Positions 16,769-24,883 of a DNA stretch of 33,554 nucleotides are shown piece after piece. Origin of the DNA: Planctomycetota bacterium (GTDB lineage: Bacteria > Planctomycetota > PUPC01 > JACPCR01). The position numbers and the translations under genes were made by a program. Each line of letters opens with the position of its first letter. Within the stretch, counting starts at the first letter, position 1. Below the pieces are notes generated by a model, which saw only the letters and a list, made by a program, of their open reading frames with translations, made no database searches and was not told the DNA's origin. The stretch spans positions 1-33,554 of the forward strand of contig JAQBXN010000099.1 in the NCBI GenBank assembly GCA_027625095.1. Direction: 5' to 3'.

Positions 16769-18100
16769 ATGAGCCACTGGAATATTTCGCGCCGCACTTT
16801 CCTTAGAGGTACCGGGGCATCGTTGTCGTTGCCGCTGCTGGATGCCATGTCGCCCTCGAGCGTGTTTGGCGGTTCGCCGGCCGCAGCGCCGAAGCGGATG
16901 GCTCTCTTCTTTGTGCCCAACGGGGTGATCAAAGATTCCTGGATGCCGGCAACGGAAGGCTCCGACTATGCTCTCCCCTACAGCCTCGAGCCGCTGAGAG
17001 AATTGAAAGAGGATGTTCTTGTCATCAGCGGCCTTTCGCAGAACGCGGCCGATGTACAAGTTGGGGGTGGTCACGCCAGGGCAACGGCTGCTCTGTTCAC
17101 CGGTGTCTGCCCAGATCTCGATGGGATCAAACTTGGCATCTCTGTGGATCAGATTGTCGCAAATCATCTCGACGGCAAGACTCGCCTCCACTCCTTACAG
17201 CTCAGCACAACCGGAACCCAGTTGAACGGCACGTGCGATACGGGCTTCAGTTGCGCATACAGTTCATGCATTTCGTGGCGCGACAAACAGTCCCCGCTGC
17301 CAAACGATCACATTCCGCTGAGTGTTTACGAGCGGCTCTTCGGCAAGAAAGATGTAAAGCCGCTGAAACCGGAGGAACTCTCCAGGCAACAGACTTTTCG
17401 CAAGAGTGTACTGGACCTCGTTCGTGATGACGCCCGCCGATTGCAGCGGCGACTCGGCCGCAATGATCAGCAAAAACTGGACGAATACCTTTACTCCGTT
17501 CGTGAGGTGGAACGCCGCGTCCAGGCGTCCGCACTCCCCGCGGATGGCAAACATTCAGATATCGAGATTCCCGAAGGCCGGCCAAAGGATTTTGGTGAGC
17601 ATGTTCGGTTGATGGGCGACCTCATCGTTTTGGCATTCCAGAGTGACATCACCCGTATGGCCACATTTATGTACGGCAGCGCTGCCAGCAACCAGACATA
17701 CCCCATGCTCGGTGTCTTCCAGGGCCATCACGAACTCTCTCACCACGGGAAACAGGAGGATTGGGTCGCCCAACTGCGCAAGGTGGATCGATTCAATGTC
17801 TCGCTGTTCGCCTACGTCATCGAGCGCATGAAATCCGTGAGGGAGGGCGACGGCACGCTACTCGACAACTCGCTGCTTTATTACGGCAGCGGGCTCGGTG
17901 ACGGCAATGCGCACAAGCCGCTCGATATTCCAGTTCTGATTGCCGGCAGGGCAGGCAATGCATTCGGCCTCGGCCGGCACATCAAGTTCCCTCGGAATAC
18001 CTCGGTAAATAAGCTCTTCCTTAACATGTTCGAGGCGATGGACGTACCAGTGAAGGAGTTCAGCGACACCACCGGCCCGCTGCCGGGATTGTCAGTCTAA
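16769..18100 (+). CDS. DUF1552 domain-containing protein with Tat signal
   Basis: A 443-residue protein with a twin-arginine signal (SRRTFLRG at residues 7-14, then a hydrophobic stretch), so it should be exported folded. The mature part matches DUF1552: MALFFVPNGVIKDSWMP near 48-64, GLSQNAADV, a GGHARATAALFTG segment, and late LYYGSGLGDGNAHKPLDIPV. The family is frequent in Planctomycetota and Verrucomicrobiota, and members are often next to DUF1592/DUF1588/DUF1587-type cytochrome-like genes; none is adjacent here. Function is not established; its sulfatase/alkaline-phosphatase-like context in other genomes is only suggestive. A TTGACA-containing promoter lies upstream. The convergent PhyH gene ends 25 bases downstream. 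Confidence 0.88.
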   Translation: MSHWNISRRTFLRGTGASLSLPLLDAMSPSSVFGGSPAAAPKRMALFFVPNGVIKDSWMPATEGSDYALPYSLEPLRELKEDVLVISGLSQNAADVQVGGGHARATAALFTGVCPDLDGIKLGISVDQIVANHLDGKTRLHSLQLSTTGTQLNGTCDTGFSCAYSSCISWRDKQSPLPNDHIPLSVYERLFGKKDVKPLKPEELSRQQTFRKSVLDLVRDDARRLQRRLGRNDQQKLDEYLYSVREVERRVQASALPADGKHSDIEIPEGRPKDFGEHVRLMGDLIVLAFQSDITRMATFMYGSAASNQTYPMLGVFQGHHELSHHGKQEDWVAQLRKVDRFNVSLFAYVIERMKSVREGDGTLLDNSLLYYGSGLGDGNAHKPLDIPVLIAGRAGNAFGLGRHIKFPRNTSVNKLFLNMFEAMDVPVKEFSDTTGPLPGLSV

Positions 18101-18125
18101 TCAATTCTTCTTCACGAGCGCCCGC

Positions 18126-18926
18126 TCATCCGTAAGCTCCCGATGGCAGAAAGCCCAGTAACCTTTTCAGGCGATCATCTGCGCCCTGGTAGACATGCTC
18201 CGGCATAACGTAATTCATGAACGGATGATATTTGTGCCCCACGAGCCGGCGCGCATAGCTGACCTGGGTAATGTACCGAACCCGGTCACTCTGGTTGGGC
18301 GCGCCGCGGTGCCAAACCTGATTGTTGAACATGATCACGCTGCCTGCAGGGCCGATGGCGGAGAAGACTTTTTCCGCGTACTCAGTGCCCTCCATCTTCC
18401 CGGGCGGCGGTCTGCCCCAGAGATGTGATCCGGGCATCAACTGGGTCGGTCCGTTTTCAATCGAATCGACATCGGTCAGGTAGTAATTGGCCGTGAACAG
18501 CAAAACCGGCAATCGAATGTTGGTCGGCGGCTCTCCGTGTGTGACGATGAGGTGGGGCGAGTCATCCTGATGCCAACCAATCAGCCCGCCTCCCCTGGGA
18601 ACTTTGAAAGAATTATTGTGGATGATGTGGGTCGTCGTATTTATCAGGCGTTCGGCGAAGGTCACAACGGGCTCCATATCGAACAGACTGAGGTTGGCCC
18701 TGCTCACCTCAAACATACGATGGTGAAGCTCAGCCTTGCGTGGGTTACCCAAATCCGGATTGTCAGCCAGCGCAGTTTCCAAATCACATCTGAGTTCCTC
18801 GCACAGATCGGGTGGAAGGATATTTTTGAGGAAAAGAAAACCGTCGCGATGAAATTGTTCGATCCACTGATCAATCAGATCATCACTCGCTTTCTGGCCG
18901 GCTGAGAAATCTGTATTTGGGGGCAT
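18126..18926 (-). CDS. Phytanoyl-CoA dioxygenase (PhyH) family protein
   Basis: A 266-residue non-haem Fe(II)/2-oxoglutarate dioxygenase. The facial triad is visible: His119 and Asp121 in GWHQDDSPH, and distal His206 in VWHRGAPN. Arg215/Arg217 in SDRVRYITQ is the likely 2-oxoglutarate carboxylate ligand. The N-terminal helix (FHRDGFLFLKNILPPDLCEEL) and the central NGPTQLMPGSHLWG strand-turn are typical. Length is normal for the family, and there is no signal peptide. The substrate is not deducible: PVC genomes hold many paralogues acting on small hydroxylatable molecules. Expressed divergently from the kinase at 19248. Confidence 0.9.
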   Translation of the reverse strand: MPPNTDFSAGQKASDDLIDQWIEQFHRDGFLFLKNILPPDLCEELRCDLETALADNPDLGNPRKAELHHRMFEVSRANLSLFDMEPVVTFAERLINTTTHIIHNNSFKVPRGGGLIGWHQDDSPHLIVTHGEPPTNIRLPVLLFTANYYLTDVDSIENGPTQLMPGSHLWGRPPPGKMEGTEYAEKVFSAIGPAGSVIMFNNQVWHRGAPNQSDRVRYITQVSYARRLVGHKYHPFMNYVMPEHVYQGADDRLKRLLGFLPSGAYG

Positions 18927-19247
18927 CGGACTGAAAGGATTGGGAATTTGAACGACGGCCTGGCGACGAACGGTTGCTCAAGCTGGCCTACAGAAGATGG
19001 TGGCAGGGCATTAGAGGAAGACGTCCTTCGACGTTAATAGAAGAATGTGGGTAAAAGGCAGCTTATCAACACAGGCGGGCGTTCACTATCTGAACTGTTC
19101 GTTGCCTGTAAACCGGTTGGTACGAAATGCATGGATTCTGTCTAAAGCTTACAGAAACCTTCCGATAATACATGAGCTTTTGCCTGTCGGCTGGGGAGTT
19201 GACGGGATAAAAACGCCCTAAATCAGCCCTTGCCCAGGCTTACCTAA
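18927..19247. other. Divergent intergenic region without a recognisable gene
   Basis: These 321 bases separate the divergent PhyH and kinase genes. I find no coding frame with family features. A 5-bp stem ACGTC-CTTC-GACGT occurs at 19021-19034. A TTGACG at about 19199 has no good -10 partner. Promoters for both genes must lie here, but I cannot place them. Confidence 0.5.
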
Positions 19248-20504
19248 ATGCCCACTCGTGAAGACATTAGTTTTGTAGCAGCAGCGGTCTTGGACGGCGC
19301 CATTCGTCCCTCTCTTGGCCGTGACCTGCTCTCGTGGAAAGAGTTTGCCGAGACGAACGGTAACCAACTGTCAGTCATGGAGTTAGCAATCGGCTGCGGC
19401 TTCATCGATAACGATAAGGCCAAGGCAATCGCTAAAATACCAGCGGCAGAGGTTAAGAAAGACTCCAAGAGCAAGCGGCTGTCCCCGAAGGCGGAGTCTT
19501 CAAAAGGCACAAAGGAGAAACCGCAATCCAGGCCCGTCTCCAAGCAAATTCCTGGCTACAAGATAACAGGACGGCTGGCCGCCGGCAGTATGGGAACGGT
19601 CTATGTGGCAAAGAATGAAAAGACGGGCGAAAAGGTCGCCGTCAAGGTGCTCTCACGGTCGTTGCGCAGCAAGCAGGCAAATCTCCAACGCTTCTATCGT
19701 GAAACCAACATCATGCGGACCATCAACCATCCAAACCTGGTCAGGGCCTATGATGTCGGTGAAACGCAGGGCGGCCAACCTTATCTGGTCATGGAATTCG
19801 TGGAAGGGCAAAGCCTGGATAAATTTCTTCGCAAGGGGCCGATGAATCAGCAGGAGGCCATCCGTATAGGGCGCTCCATAGCCCAGGGACTGCACCACCT
19901 TCATACAAGAGATTTTGTCCACCGGGATATCAAGCCAGAAAATATACTTCTATCAGACAAAGGAGAAGTAAAGGTAGCTGATTTCGGTCTCGCCAAAAAT
20001 GTCGATGACAGCTACATCACTCACACCGAAACAATGATCGGAACACCGCTTTACATGCCACCGGAGCAGGCCAGGTCAGAGACAGCCGTTGATGTCCGGG
20101 CCGATCTGTATTCTCTTGGCTGTGTTCTGTTTCACATGGTAACTGGCAGGCCACCCTTTCCGGGCGAGCATCCGCTGACCGTGATGACCAAACATCTTTA
20201 CGACAAAGCTCCCTGGGCACAAGACGTCAACGGTAACGTTTGTCCGCACCTGAGCCGAGCCATCTATCACATGATGAGGAAGGATAGGGACAAGCGTTAT
20301 CAAACCGCCAGAGACGTCCTCATGGACCTGGAAAGAGTGGAAGCCGGGGAGGCCCCGCTCAAGCCCAATGAACACCTCAAAGAACGCCTCTCTCACCTTC
20401 AAGCAGACTTGGGCAAGCAACAGCAGCTGAATGAGTCCAAAAGCAGATTGCGTGACTGGTTCTCTCGGCTCGTACCCGCTTACCATCTACCCGAGCGTCT
20501 GTAG
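19248..20504 (+). CDS. Soluble Ser/Thr protein kinase
   Basis: A 418-residue Hanks-type kinase without a membrane helix, so cytoplasmic. Residues 8-65 form a helical module (ISFVAAAVLDGAIRPS, then MELAIGCGFIDNDKAKAIAK) that aligns in spacing with the N-terminus of the kinase at 216. A Lys/Ser-rich linker precedes the catalytic domain (about 103-365): glycine loop AAGSMGTVY at 111-119 with Ser in the central position, Lys133 (VAVKVL), HRD 225-227, DFG 245-247, GTPLYMPPEQ 265-274. All catalytic residues are present. The C-terminal 50 residues are a charged helix (LKERLSHLQADLGKQQQ) that may mediate dimerisation. Its stop is 16 bases from the stop of the convergent MBL gene. Target unknown. Confidence 0.92.
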   Translation: MPTREDISFVAAAVLDGAIRPSLGRDLLSWKEFAETNGNQLSVMELAIGCGFIDNDKAKAIAKIPAAEVKKDSKSKRLSPKAESSKGTKEKPQSRPVSKQIPGYKITGRLAAGSMGTVYVAKNEKTGEKVAVKVLSRSLRSKQANLQRFYRETNIMRTINHPNLVRAYDVGETQGGQPYLVMEFVEGQSLDKFLRKGPMNQQEAIRIGRSIAQGLHHLHTRDFVHRDIKPENILLSDKGEVKVADFGLAKNVDDSYITHTETMIGTPLYMPPEQARSETAVDVRADLYSLGCVLFHMVTGRPPFPGEHPLTVMTKHLYDKAPWAQDVNGNVCPHLSRAIYHMMRKDRDKRYQTARDVLMDLERVEAGEAPLKPNEHLKERLSHLQADLGKQQQLNESKSRLRDWFSRLVPAYHLPERL

Positions 20505-20520
20505 TCTGGATTTCGAGCAA

Positions 20521-22371
20521 TCAAAATCTCTCGTACCCAACTGTCACTAACGCCTCAGCGACCTGGCCGAAAGGTTTCCCTCCAACGGTGAGATCCAAAG
20601 CGACCGGCTGACGCCTGCATTGGATGCCATCGGGTATCTGCATCCTGAGAGAAAAATCCTTCTGCTCTCGTGGGCCCAGTTCAACCTCCGCGTTTTCCCC
20701 TTCCCAGCCATCCGGCGGGATGAGTTTTATCGAAGCGGTCGCCGCTTCCGGAAGGGGGTTCAATATCCAGCCTTCAAACAGAACGGTTCCGCCCGGCACT
20801 GCCATGGCATGGTAGGGCTTAAGCTTTCCGCCCTGTGACTCCGCGCCAAAATGTGAATCATCGTCTCCAAGGATCATCAGAGCCTGGTGCACTTCATCGA
20901 AAGAGTTCGCTCCAGACTCAATAACTGATTCCCAGTGTTCATCTGGTCGATAAGGATGTGTGTGGCCAGTGAGCACGAGTTCGGGTTTGAAATCCCTCAG
21001 GTGCTTCAGGGTCTGCTTGTAGCATCCGATGTCGAGGCCGTTCTTGTAAACGTGATTTGTGAAGGGCTTGGCTTCGCTGGAGTAGGCGCCGCCATTGGGG
21101 TCTCTGAAAAAAATCTGATCGCCGGTGTGTGCCACTCGTGTGCCATCGACTTCAAAACAGATCAGGGTTGCAAAACGAGTGTGCCCTGACATTGGATACA
21201 GCGTGAACGGAATGCCCTCCCATTCGAACGTCTCCCCGGTCGGTACTTTCTTGATTTTCATCGGCTCGTGCCAGAGACAGGGCCGGTCATATCGCATCGG
21301 GCGTTCAAGCAGGTCGGAGAAGACTTCTGACGCCATGATCTCGGTCCCGAACAGACGCTGAAGCATCGGCATGCCGTTGACATGATCATCGTGGAAGTGG
21401 GAGACAAGTACGGCATCGATTTTTTCAGCACCGAAACTCTCGCGGAGACCATCCATGCCGTGCAGGAATGGGCGCCGGTTTGAAAGATGATGTTTTCCCG
21501 GGGAGGCATAGGCGCGAGTGTTGTACCCGTAATCGATCGAAAGGATCTTACCCGACTCACTAATCACAAAGTGAGTCTGAGCGTTCGCATACTTTGAACG
21601 GTAGAGATGGGGCAGAACTTCTTCGATATCATTGGCATCGGGATCGACACAAGTGCCATCGAAACCGGGGTTGATCTCCGACAGCCGCTTCAGGTTAGTT
21701 CTGAACTGAACGATCGCTCCCTCAACTTCATCGATCACTTCGCCCAGACTTGGTAGTAAACGGTCGACATTGGCCTGCATCAGCCGCCGGCTTGAATGCC
21801 ACAGATTCGTGGCGCCGGTAAAGTCATTGTAGTTGTATTGCAAAGGTGCCAGGCGACCTGTCTTTCCATGCCCGCAGATGACCTCGCCGACAAAGGCAAG
21901 ACGATGACCGTTTAGCTCCACAACGTAGCTGACAGCGCCATTGGTCACACCGGGAGTTGGTATGACTTCCCATTCGAGACCGGCGATGGAGCGCTTTTCG
22001 TTATCCATCATCCAGTCGCTCACCGGTATCGGGCGGACGGGCCCAAAGCGATCCCATCGATTGTCGTAAGAGTTCCAAACCTGCCGTTCAAGAAAACACT
22101 GTTCAGGATCGACCAGGTAATCTTGATCCCAGTAGGGCCCAAAAACAGCCGCCCCAGCCTCACTGAGTCTGATCGCCCCGTCCGTGTGATCGCGAAAGTG
22201 ATGTGTTAGCAGGACAGTCACATCACCTGAAGCGACCTCATCCAGGGACTCGGCGGCAAGCCCTGTCCCGGCATTTATCAGAACCGTTCCTTCAGGCCCC
22301 TGAACTGCGTAAACCAAGCAACTGTCGTTCAGTTGGAACAGACCTTCTTCCAGCTTCTTCCAATGGCTCAT
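20521..22371 (-). CDS. Tandem metallo-beta-lactamase-fold hydrolase with degenerate first lobe
   Basis: A 616-residue protein with two MBL domains and a C-terminal beta-rich tail. The second lobe (about 250-480) keeps the metal ligands: HFHDDH (His325, His327, Asp329, His330), SGHT His397, TGD Asp418 and TGHTHP His470. The first lobe (about 10-215) has the fold pattern but altered ligands: THHFRDH (middle His replaced by Phe59), TPGVT in place of TPGHT, VGEV in place of GD, and LPSLG in place of a terminal GH. It therefore looks like a pseudo-enzyme lobe that pairs with an active one. Residues 490-616 include a segment rich in Pro, Glu and Leu with an Ig-like pattern. No signal peptide. The substrate is unknown; glyoxalase II or lactonase-type hydrolysis is possible. 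Confidence 0.87.
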   Translation of the reverse strand: MSHWKKLEEGLFQLNDSCLVYAVQGPEGTVLINAGTGLAAESLDEVASGDVTVLLTHHFRDHTDGAIRLSEAGAAVFGPYWDQDYLVDPEQCFLERQVWNSYDNRWDRFGPVRPIPVSDWMMDNEKRSIAGLEWEVIPTPGVTNGAVSYVVELNGHRLAFVGEVICGHGKTGRLAPLQYNYNDFTGATNLWHSSRRLMQANVDRLLPSLGEVIDEVEGAIVQFRTNLKRLSEINPGFDGTCVDPDANDIEEVLPHLYRSKYANAQTHFVISESGKILSIDYGYNTRAYASPGKHHLSNRRPFLHGMDGLRESFGAEKIDAVLVSHFHDDHVNGMPMLQRLFGTEIMASEVFSDLLERPMRYDRPCLWHEPMKIKKVPTGETFEWEGIPFTLYPMSGHTRFATLICFEVDGTRVAHTGDQIFFRDPNGGAYSSEAKPFTNHVYKNGLDIGCYKQTLKHLRDFKPELVLTGHTHPYRPDEHWESVIESGANSFDEVHQALMILGDDDSHFGAESQGGKLKPYHAMAVPGGTVLFEGWILNPLPEAATASIKLIPPDGWEGENAEVELGPREQKDFSLRMQIPDGIQCRRQPVALDLTVGGKPFGQVAEALVTVGYERF

Positions 22372-22418
22372 GACTAAAGTGGTGTGAGTGGGAAAGCGTC
22401 AGACCAGGCGATGGGGTT

Positions 22419-22805
22419 CTAATTCCCTGATTCTTTTTCTTCCTTCAATTCTCGAATCAGGTTTTCCAGTCGCTCGATGTCATCCTTGGTGGCGACCTTC
22501 AGTGAATCCAAGGTCGAATGAACCACTTCCTCGACCCGGTCTTCTACTTTTGATTTGCCGGTACTCACACGATCTCGTGCGGCCTGCGCGACCTTGTGGC
22601 TTCTCTCAGAGATCTTTTTCAATTGCTCCTGAACATCGCCAAAGATTCTCGTCACTCGCTCTTCACCCATGGATGCGGCTATGTTGGCCGCCTGGGTCAG
22701 GTGACTGAAAATGTCCTTGAAAGAGTTGCTTTCCTCTTCGCTGTATTGAGTTCCAGTCCCGGCGGTTTCTTCCTCTTCAGGTTCTGCTTCGTCCATGTTA
22801 CTCAT
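22419..22805 (-). CDS. Phasin-like coiled-coil protein
   Basis: A 128-residue acidic protein. Residues 1-28 are disordered and Glu-rich, and 29-125 are a continuous amphipathic helix or coiled coil. The C-terminal VATKDDIERLENLIRELKEE matches the pattern that ends phasin-type granule proteins and related coiled coils. No polyhydroxyalkanoate synthase or depolymerase gene is near, so granule association is only a guess; a generic coiled-coil envelope or stress protein is equally possible. Last gene of a three-gene operon, starting three bases after the stop of the preceding secreted protein. An in-frame Met at residue 4 is an alternative start. Confidence 0.7.
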   Translation of the reverse strand: MSNMDEAEPEEEETAGTGTQYSEEESNSFKDIFSHLTQAANIAASMGEERVTRIFGDVQEQLKKISERSHKVAQAARDRVSTGKSKVEDRVEEVVHSTLDSLKVATKDDIERLENLIRELKEEKESGN

Positions 22806-22808
22806 CGG

Positions 22809-23624
22809 TTATTTTGCAAAATTGAAATTCTCAAATTTTTGATAATCGGAATCTTTTAGTTCGGGCGCCAGCACTCGCAGGCTCTCGGTCTGGAAAACAT
22901 ATCTGGAAATTGTTTTTCCTTTGGGCCTCAAAATAATCTTCTCTTCATGCCCGGATGCACGCACCCTTACGCCTTCCTCAATATCCCCCCAACTTGCCTG
23001 CTGGATATGGATGATCCTGCAATTAAGAGCCGGGCGCACTTCATAAAGGTTCTTCATTTCATCAACAATAACTAATGGATTTGTAGACAACACTGATCCC
23101 TTTACCACACCTGCCTGGGGCCGCTGGTTCTCTTCTGGAGCGAGGGTCTGTTCTCCTATTTTGAAGATGAATGTGGCGCCGAGGATTCTCCGTCTGGGGG
23201 CCTCTTTGGGCAGCCCTCCGACGTAACCTCGCTTGTAACCCACCACAGCGAGTTGATCCTCTTTTTCAAGTGACGATTCCTGGATAATCACATCTTTTAC
23301 TGCCCGGCTGTCAGCCGCCAGTGCAAGGTAGGTTCCCTTCCCGATTTTCTGGTCGACCTTGATGTGATCGTATTCGTTCTTGGGATCGATGACTGTTCCC
23401 ACATACGTGACGGTTTTGTAGCGTGGGGTTTTCTTTTCCTCTTTCTGATCAATTCCATCCTCCGCACGATCCACAGTGACACTGACCACTCCACCACCAC
23501 CGCCGGCCTTTAGACGAGTTCCCACTTCTTTCTTACCGAATTGTGGTACGAGGATCACCCCCTCGGTATATGCAAGTGAACAGGTGAGCGCAAATATGGG
23601 GATTGAATAAAGAACGTTTTTCAT
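22809..23624 (-). CDS. Hypothetical secreted protein
   Basis: A 271-residue protein with a signal peptide (MKNVLYSIPIFALTCSLAYT). The frame extends 23 codons further upstream, but those overlap the HNH gene; the start at 23624 leaves one base to the HNH stop and gives a proper signal sequence, so it is preferred. The mature part is mainly beta and charged: a Gly-rich run (KAGGGGGV), then TYVGTVIDPKNEYDHIKV, GKGTYLALAADSRAV and a basic C-terminus. I recognise no family. Linked by tight spacing to the HNH nuclease upstream and the coiled-coil protein downstream. Confidence 0.72.
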   Translation of the reverse strand: MKNVLYSIPIFALTCSLAYTEGVILVPQFGKKEVGTRLKAGGGGGVVSVTVDRAEDGIDQKEEKKTPRYKTVTYVGTVIDPKNEYDHIKVDQKIGKGTYLALAADSRAVKDVIIQESSLEKEDQLAVVGYKRGYVGGLPKEAPRRRILGATFIFKIGEQTLAPEENQRPQAGVVKGSVLSTNPLVIVDEMKNLYEVRPALNCRIIHIQQASWGDIEEGVRVRASGHEEKIILRPKGKTISRYVFQTESLRVLAPELKDSDYQKFENFNFAK

Positions 23625-23625
23625 T

Positions 23626-24279
23626 TTATGAATGTCCATTGAGCGAGGCGTGTATCCCATTAGTTTCACCATTGGTGGGGATTTCACTGACAAACTTACG
23701 CCAGGATTTATATTTTTCTGATTTGATCTTAACTTTCAGCAGCGGACTCTTCTTGGGCTTGACAGGTTTATGGGCCAAATGCATCCCAGCATCTTCCGGG
23801 CGCCGGCCACCCTTCATCGTGTTACATTTGACGCATGCCGTGGCTACATTCTCCCAGGTCGTCTGACCGCCGAGTGATCTGGGTTTCACATGGTCGATGG
23901 TGAGTTGACCGACTGGATATTTCTTGCGGCAGTACTGACACTGCCCTTCATCTCGTGCGAATATATTTCTACGATTAAATTTTACAGATCTCTGAGGCAG
24001 CCGGTTGTAAATATTCAATCGAATGATTCGCGGGATGCAGATCTGCAGACTGGGTGTGTGGGCCCATTCATCGTACGGATCAGGGAACTCGGTCTTCAAC
24101 TGTGACAGCTCAATCCAATTGACGATGTCGTAACTGGCCGACTGGTCATCCTCGTGAGAAATGACTTCGGCAGCCCCTTTGAAAAGAAGGGTGAAAGCGT
24201 GACGGGCGGAAATAACGTTGATAGCGGTGTAGTACCTGTTGAGAACCAGAACGCTATTGTCCAGAACCTTGGCCGGCAT
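23626..24279 (-). CDS. HNH endonuclease family protein
   Basis: A 217-residue protein with a zinc-supported HNH (beta-beta-alpha metal) motif: Cys114-x-x-Cys117, Asp129-His130 in TIDHVKPRS, Asn144 in TTWENVATAC, and Cys149-x-x-Cys152. The N-terminal half (VLDNSVLVLNRYYTAINVIS) is characteristic of a widespread chromosomal HNH subgroup of unknown biological role. A TTG at 24291 could add four residues, but a GGAGG ends 12 bases before the ATG at 24279, which I prefer. First gene of a three-gene minus-strand operon. DNA cleavage or repair is inferred from the fold only; no methylase or phage gene is adjacent. Confidence 0.9.
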   Translation of the reverse strand: MPAKVLDNSVLVLNRYYTAINVISARHAFTLLFKGAAEVISHEDDQSASYDIVNWIELSQLKTEFPDPYDEWAHTPSLQICIPRIIRLNIYNRLPQRSVKFNRRNIFARDEGQCQYCRKKYPVGQLTIDHVKPRSLGGQTTWENVATACVKCNTMKGGRRPEDAGMHLAHKPVKPKKSPLLKVKIKSEKYKSWRKFVSEIPTNGETNGIHASLNGHS

Positions 24280-24314
24280 GTGAGGAACCAACCTCCACTT
24301 CGAATGATGTAATA

Positions 24315-24344
24315 ATTATCGCTGGATAAAAGATGGGCTTGCAA
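24315..24344 (-). promoter_or_regulatory. Candidate promoter for the HNH operon
   Basis: Read on the minus strand: TTGCAA (24344-24339), 18-base spacer, GATAAT (24320-24315), with a predicted start near 24308 and a leader of about 30 bases to the ATG at 24279. Four of six and five of six consensus matches. The rest of the 24280-24410 spacer holds a CCGGG/CCCGG palindrome near 24385-24396, without a T-run. Confidence 0.45.
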
Positions 24345-24410
24345 AAGTCGGGGAATCGTAGCAGAGCCGGGATCGGATTCAATACCGGGCACCCGGCGGA
24401 GAGTCAGACC

Positions 24411-24797
24411 CTACTGCTCCGGCTGGTTTCTCATGAAGTCCGCGGTTTGATCAAAAAACCCTGACAGATGTTCCCGAACCGCTTCAGGCAATTCAGTTTC
24501 TAGCATGGCCTCACCCATGAGTTTCAGCCAGCGGTCCCGTGCAGCGGTACCGATGGGAAACGGCATGTGACGCATCCGCAGTCTTGGATGGCCGCGCTCT
24601 TCGATATAGATGGCCGGGCCGCCAAACCGGTAAATGAGGAAATCACGAAGGCGCTTCTCCGAACCTGCCCAATCCTGATCGGGATACATCGGGCCGATAA
24701 CCAGGTCCGACCTTACACGCCCGTAAAACGCCTCGAGCAGGCGATAGAACCCGTCCTGGCCGATGATGCTGTAAATAGTGTGATCCTGGACATCCAT
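24411..24797 (-). CDS. glbO: Truncated haemoglobin, group II
   Basis: A 128-residue globin of the 2-over-2 type. The strongest mark is the segment GHPRLRMRHMPFPIG (69-83), which is diagnostic for group II; His77 is the proximal haem ligand. Also present are FYGRV with Tyr25 at the B10 position, the MYPDQDW CD region, and Trp90 at G8 in RDRWLKLM. Length and order match TrHbO of Mycobacterium tuberculosis. Group II proteins bind O2 and NO and are linked to protection from reactive oxygen or nitrogen species. Divergent from obg, with an 86-base shared spacer. Confidence 0.95.
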   Translation of the reverse strand: MDVQDHTIYSIIGQDGFYRLLEAFYGRVRSDLVIGPMYPDQDWAGSEKRLRDFLIYRFGGPAIYIEERGHPRLRMRHMPFPIGTAARDRWLKLMGEAMLETELPEAVREHLSGFFDQTADFMRNQPEQ

Positions 24798-24883
24798 TTG
24801 ATTGGGTGCACGTTTCGAGCTGCCGCAAATGCTGATAACCTGTTTACTTGAATTACGCCCTTGAGCAACACAGGCATCAAACT

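Noticed and set aside
23625..23693. Longer N-terminus for the secreted protein of the HNH operon
   Set aside because: It would overlap the HNH gene by 68 bases and bury the signal peptide; the downstream ATG leaves a one-base gap.
22419..24279. HNH operon as a homing element or defence island
   Set aside because: No intron, intein, methylase, integrase, phage or known defence gene is nearby, and this HNH subgroup is a common chromosomal gene.
24848..24883. TTG start giving a 12-residue longer Obg
   Set aside because: Obg proteins begin close to the FVDEA motif, and the ATG at 24884 fits this.
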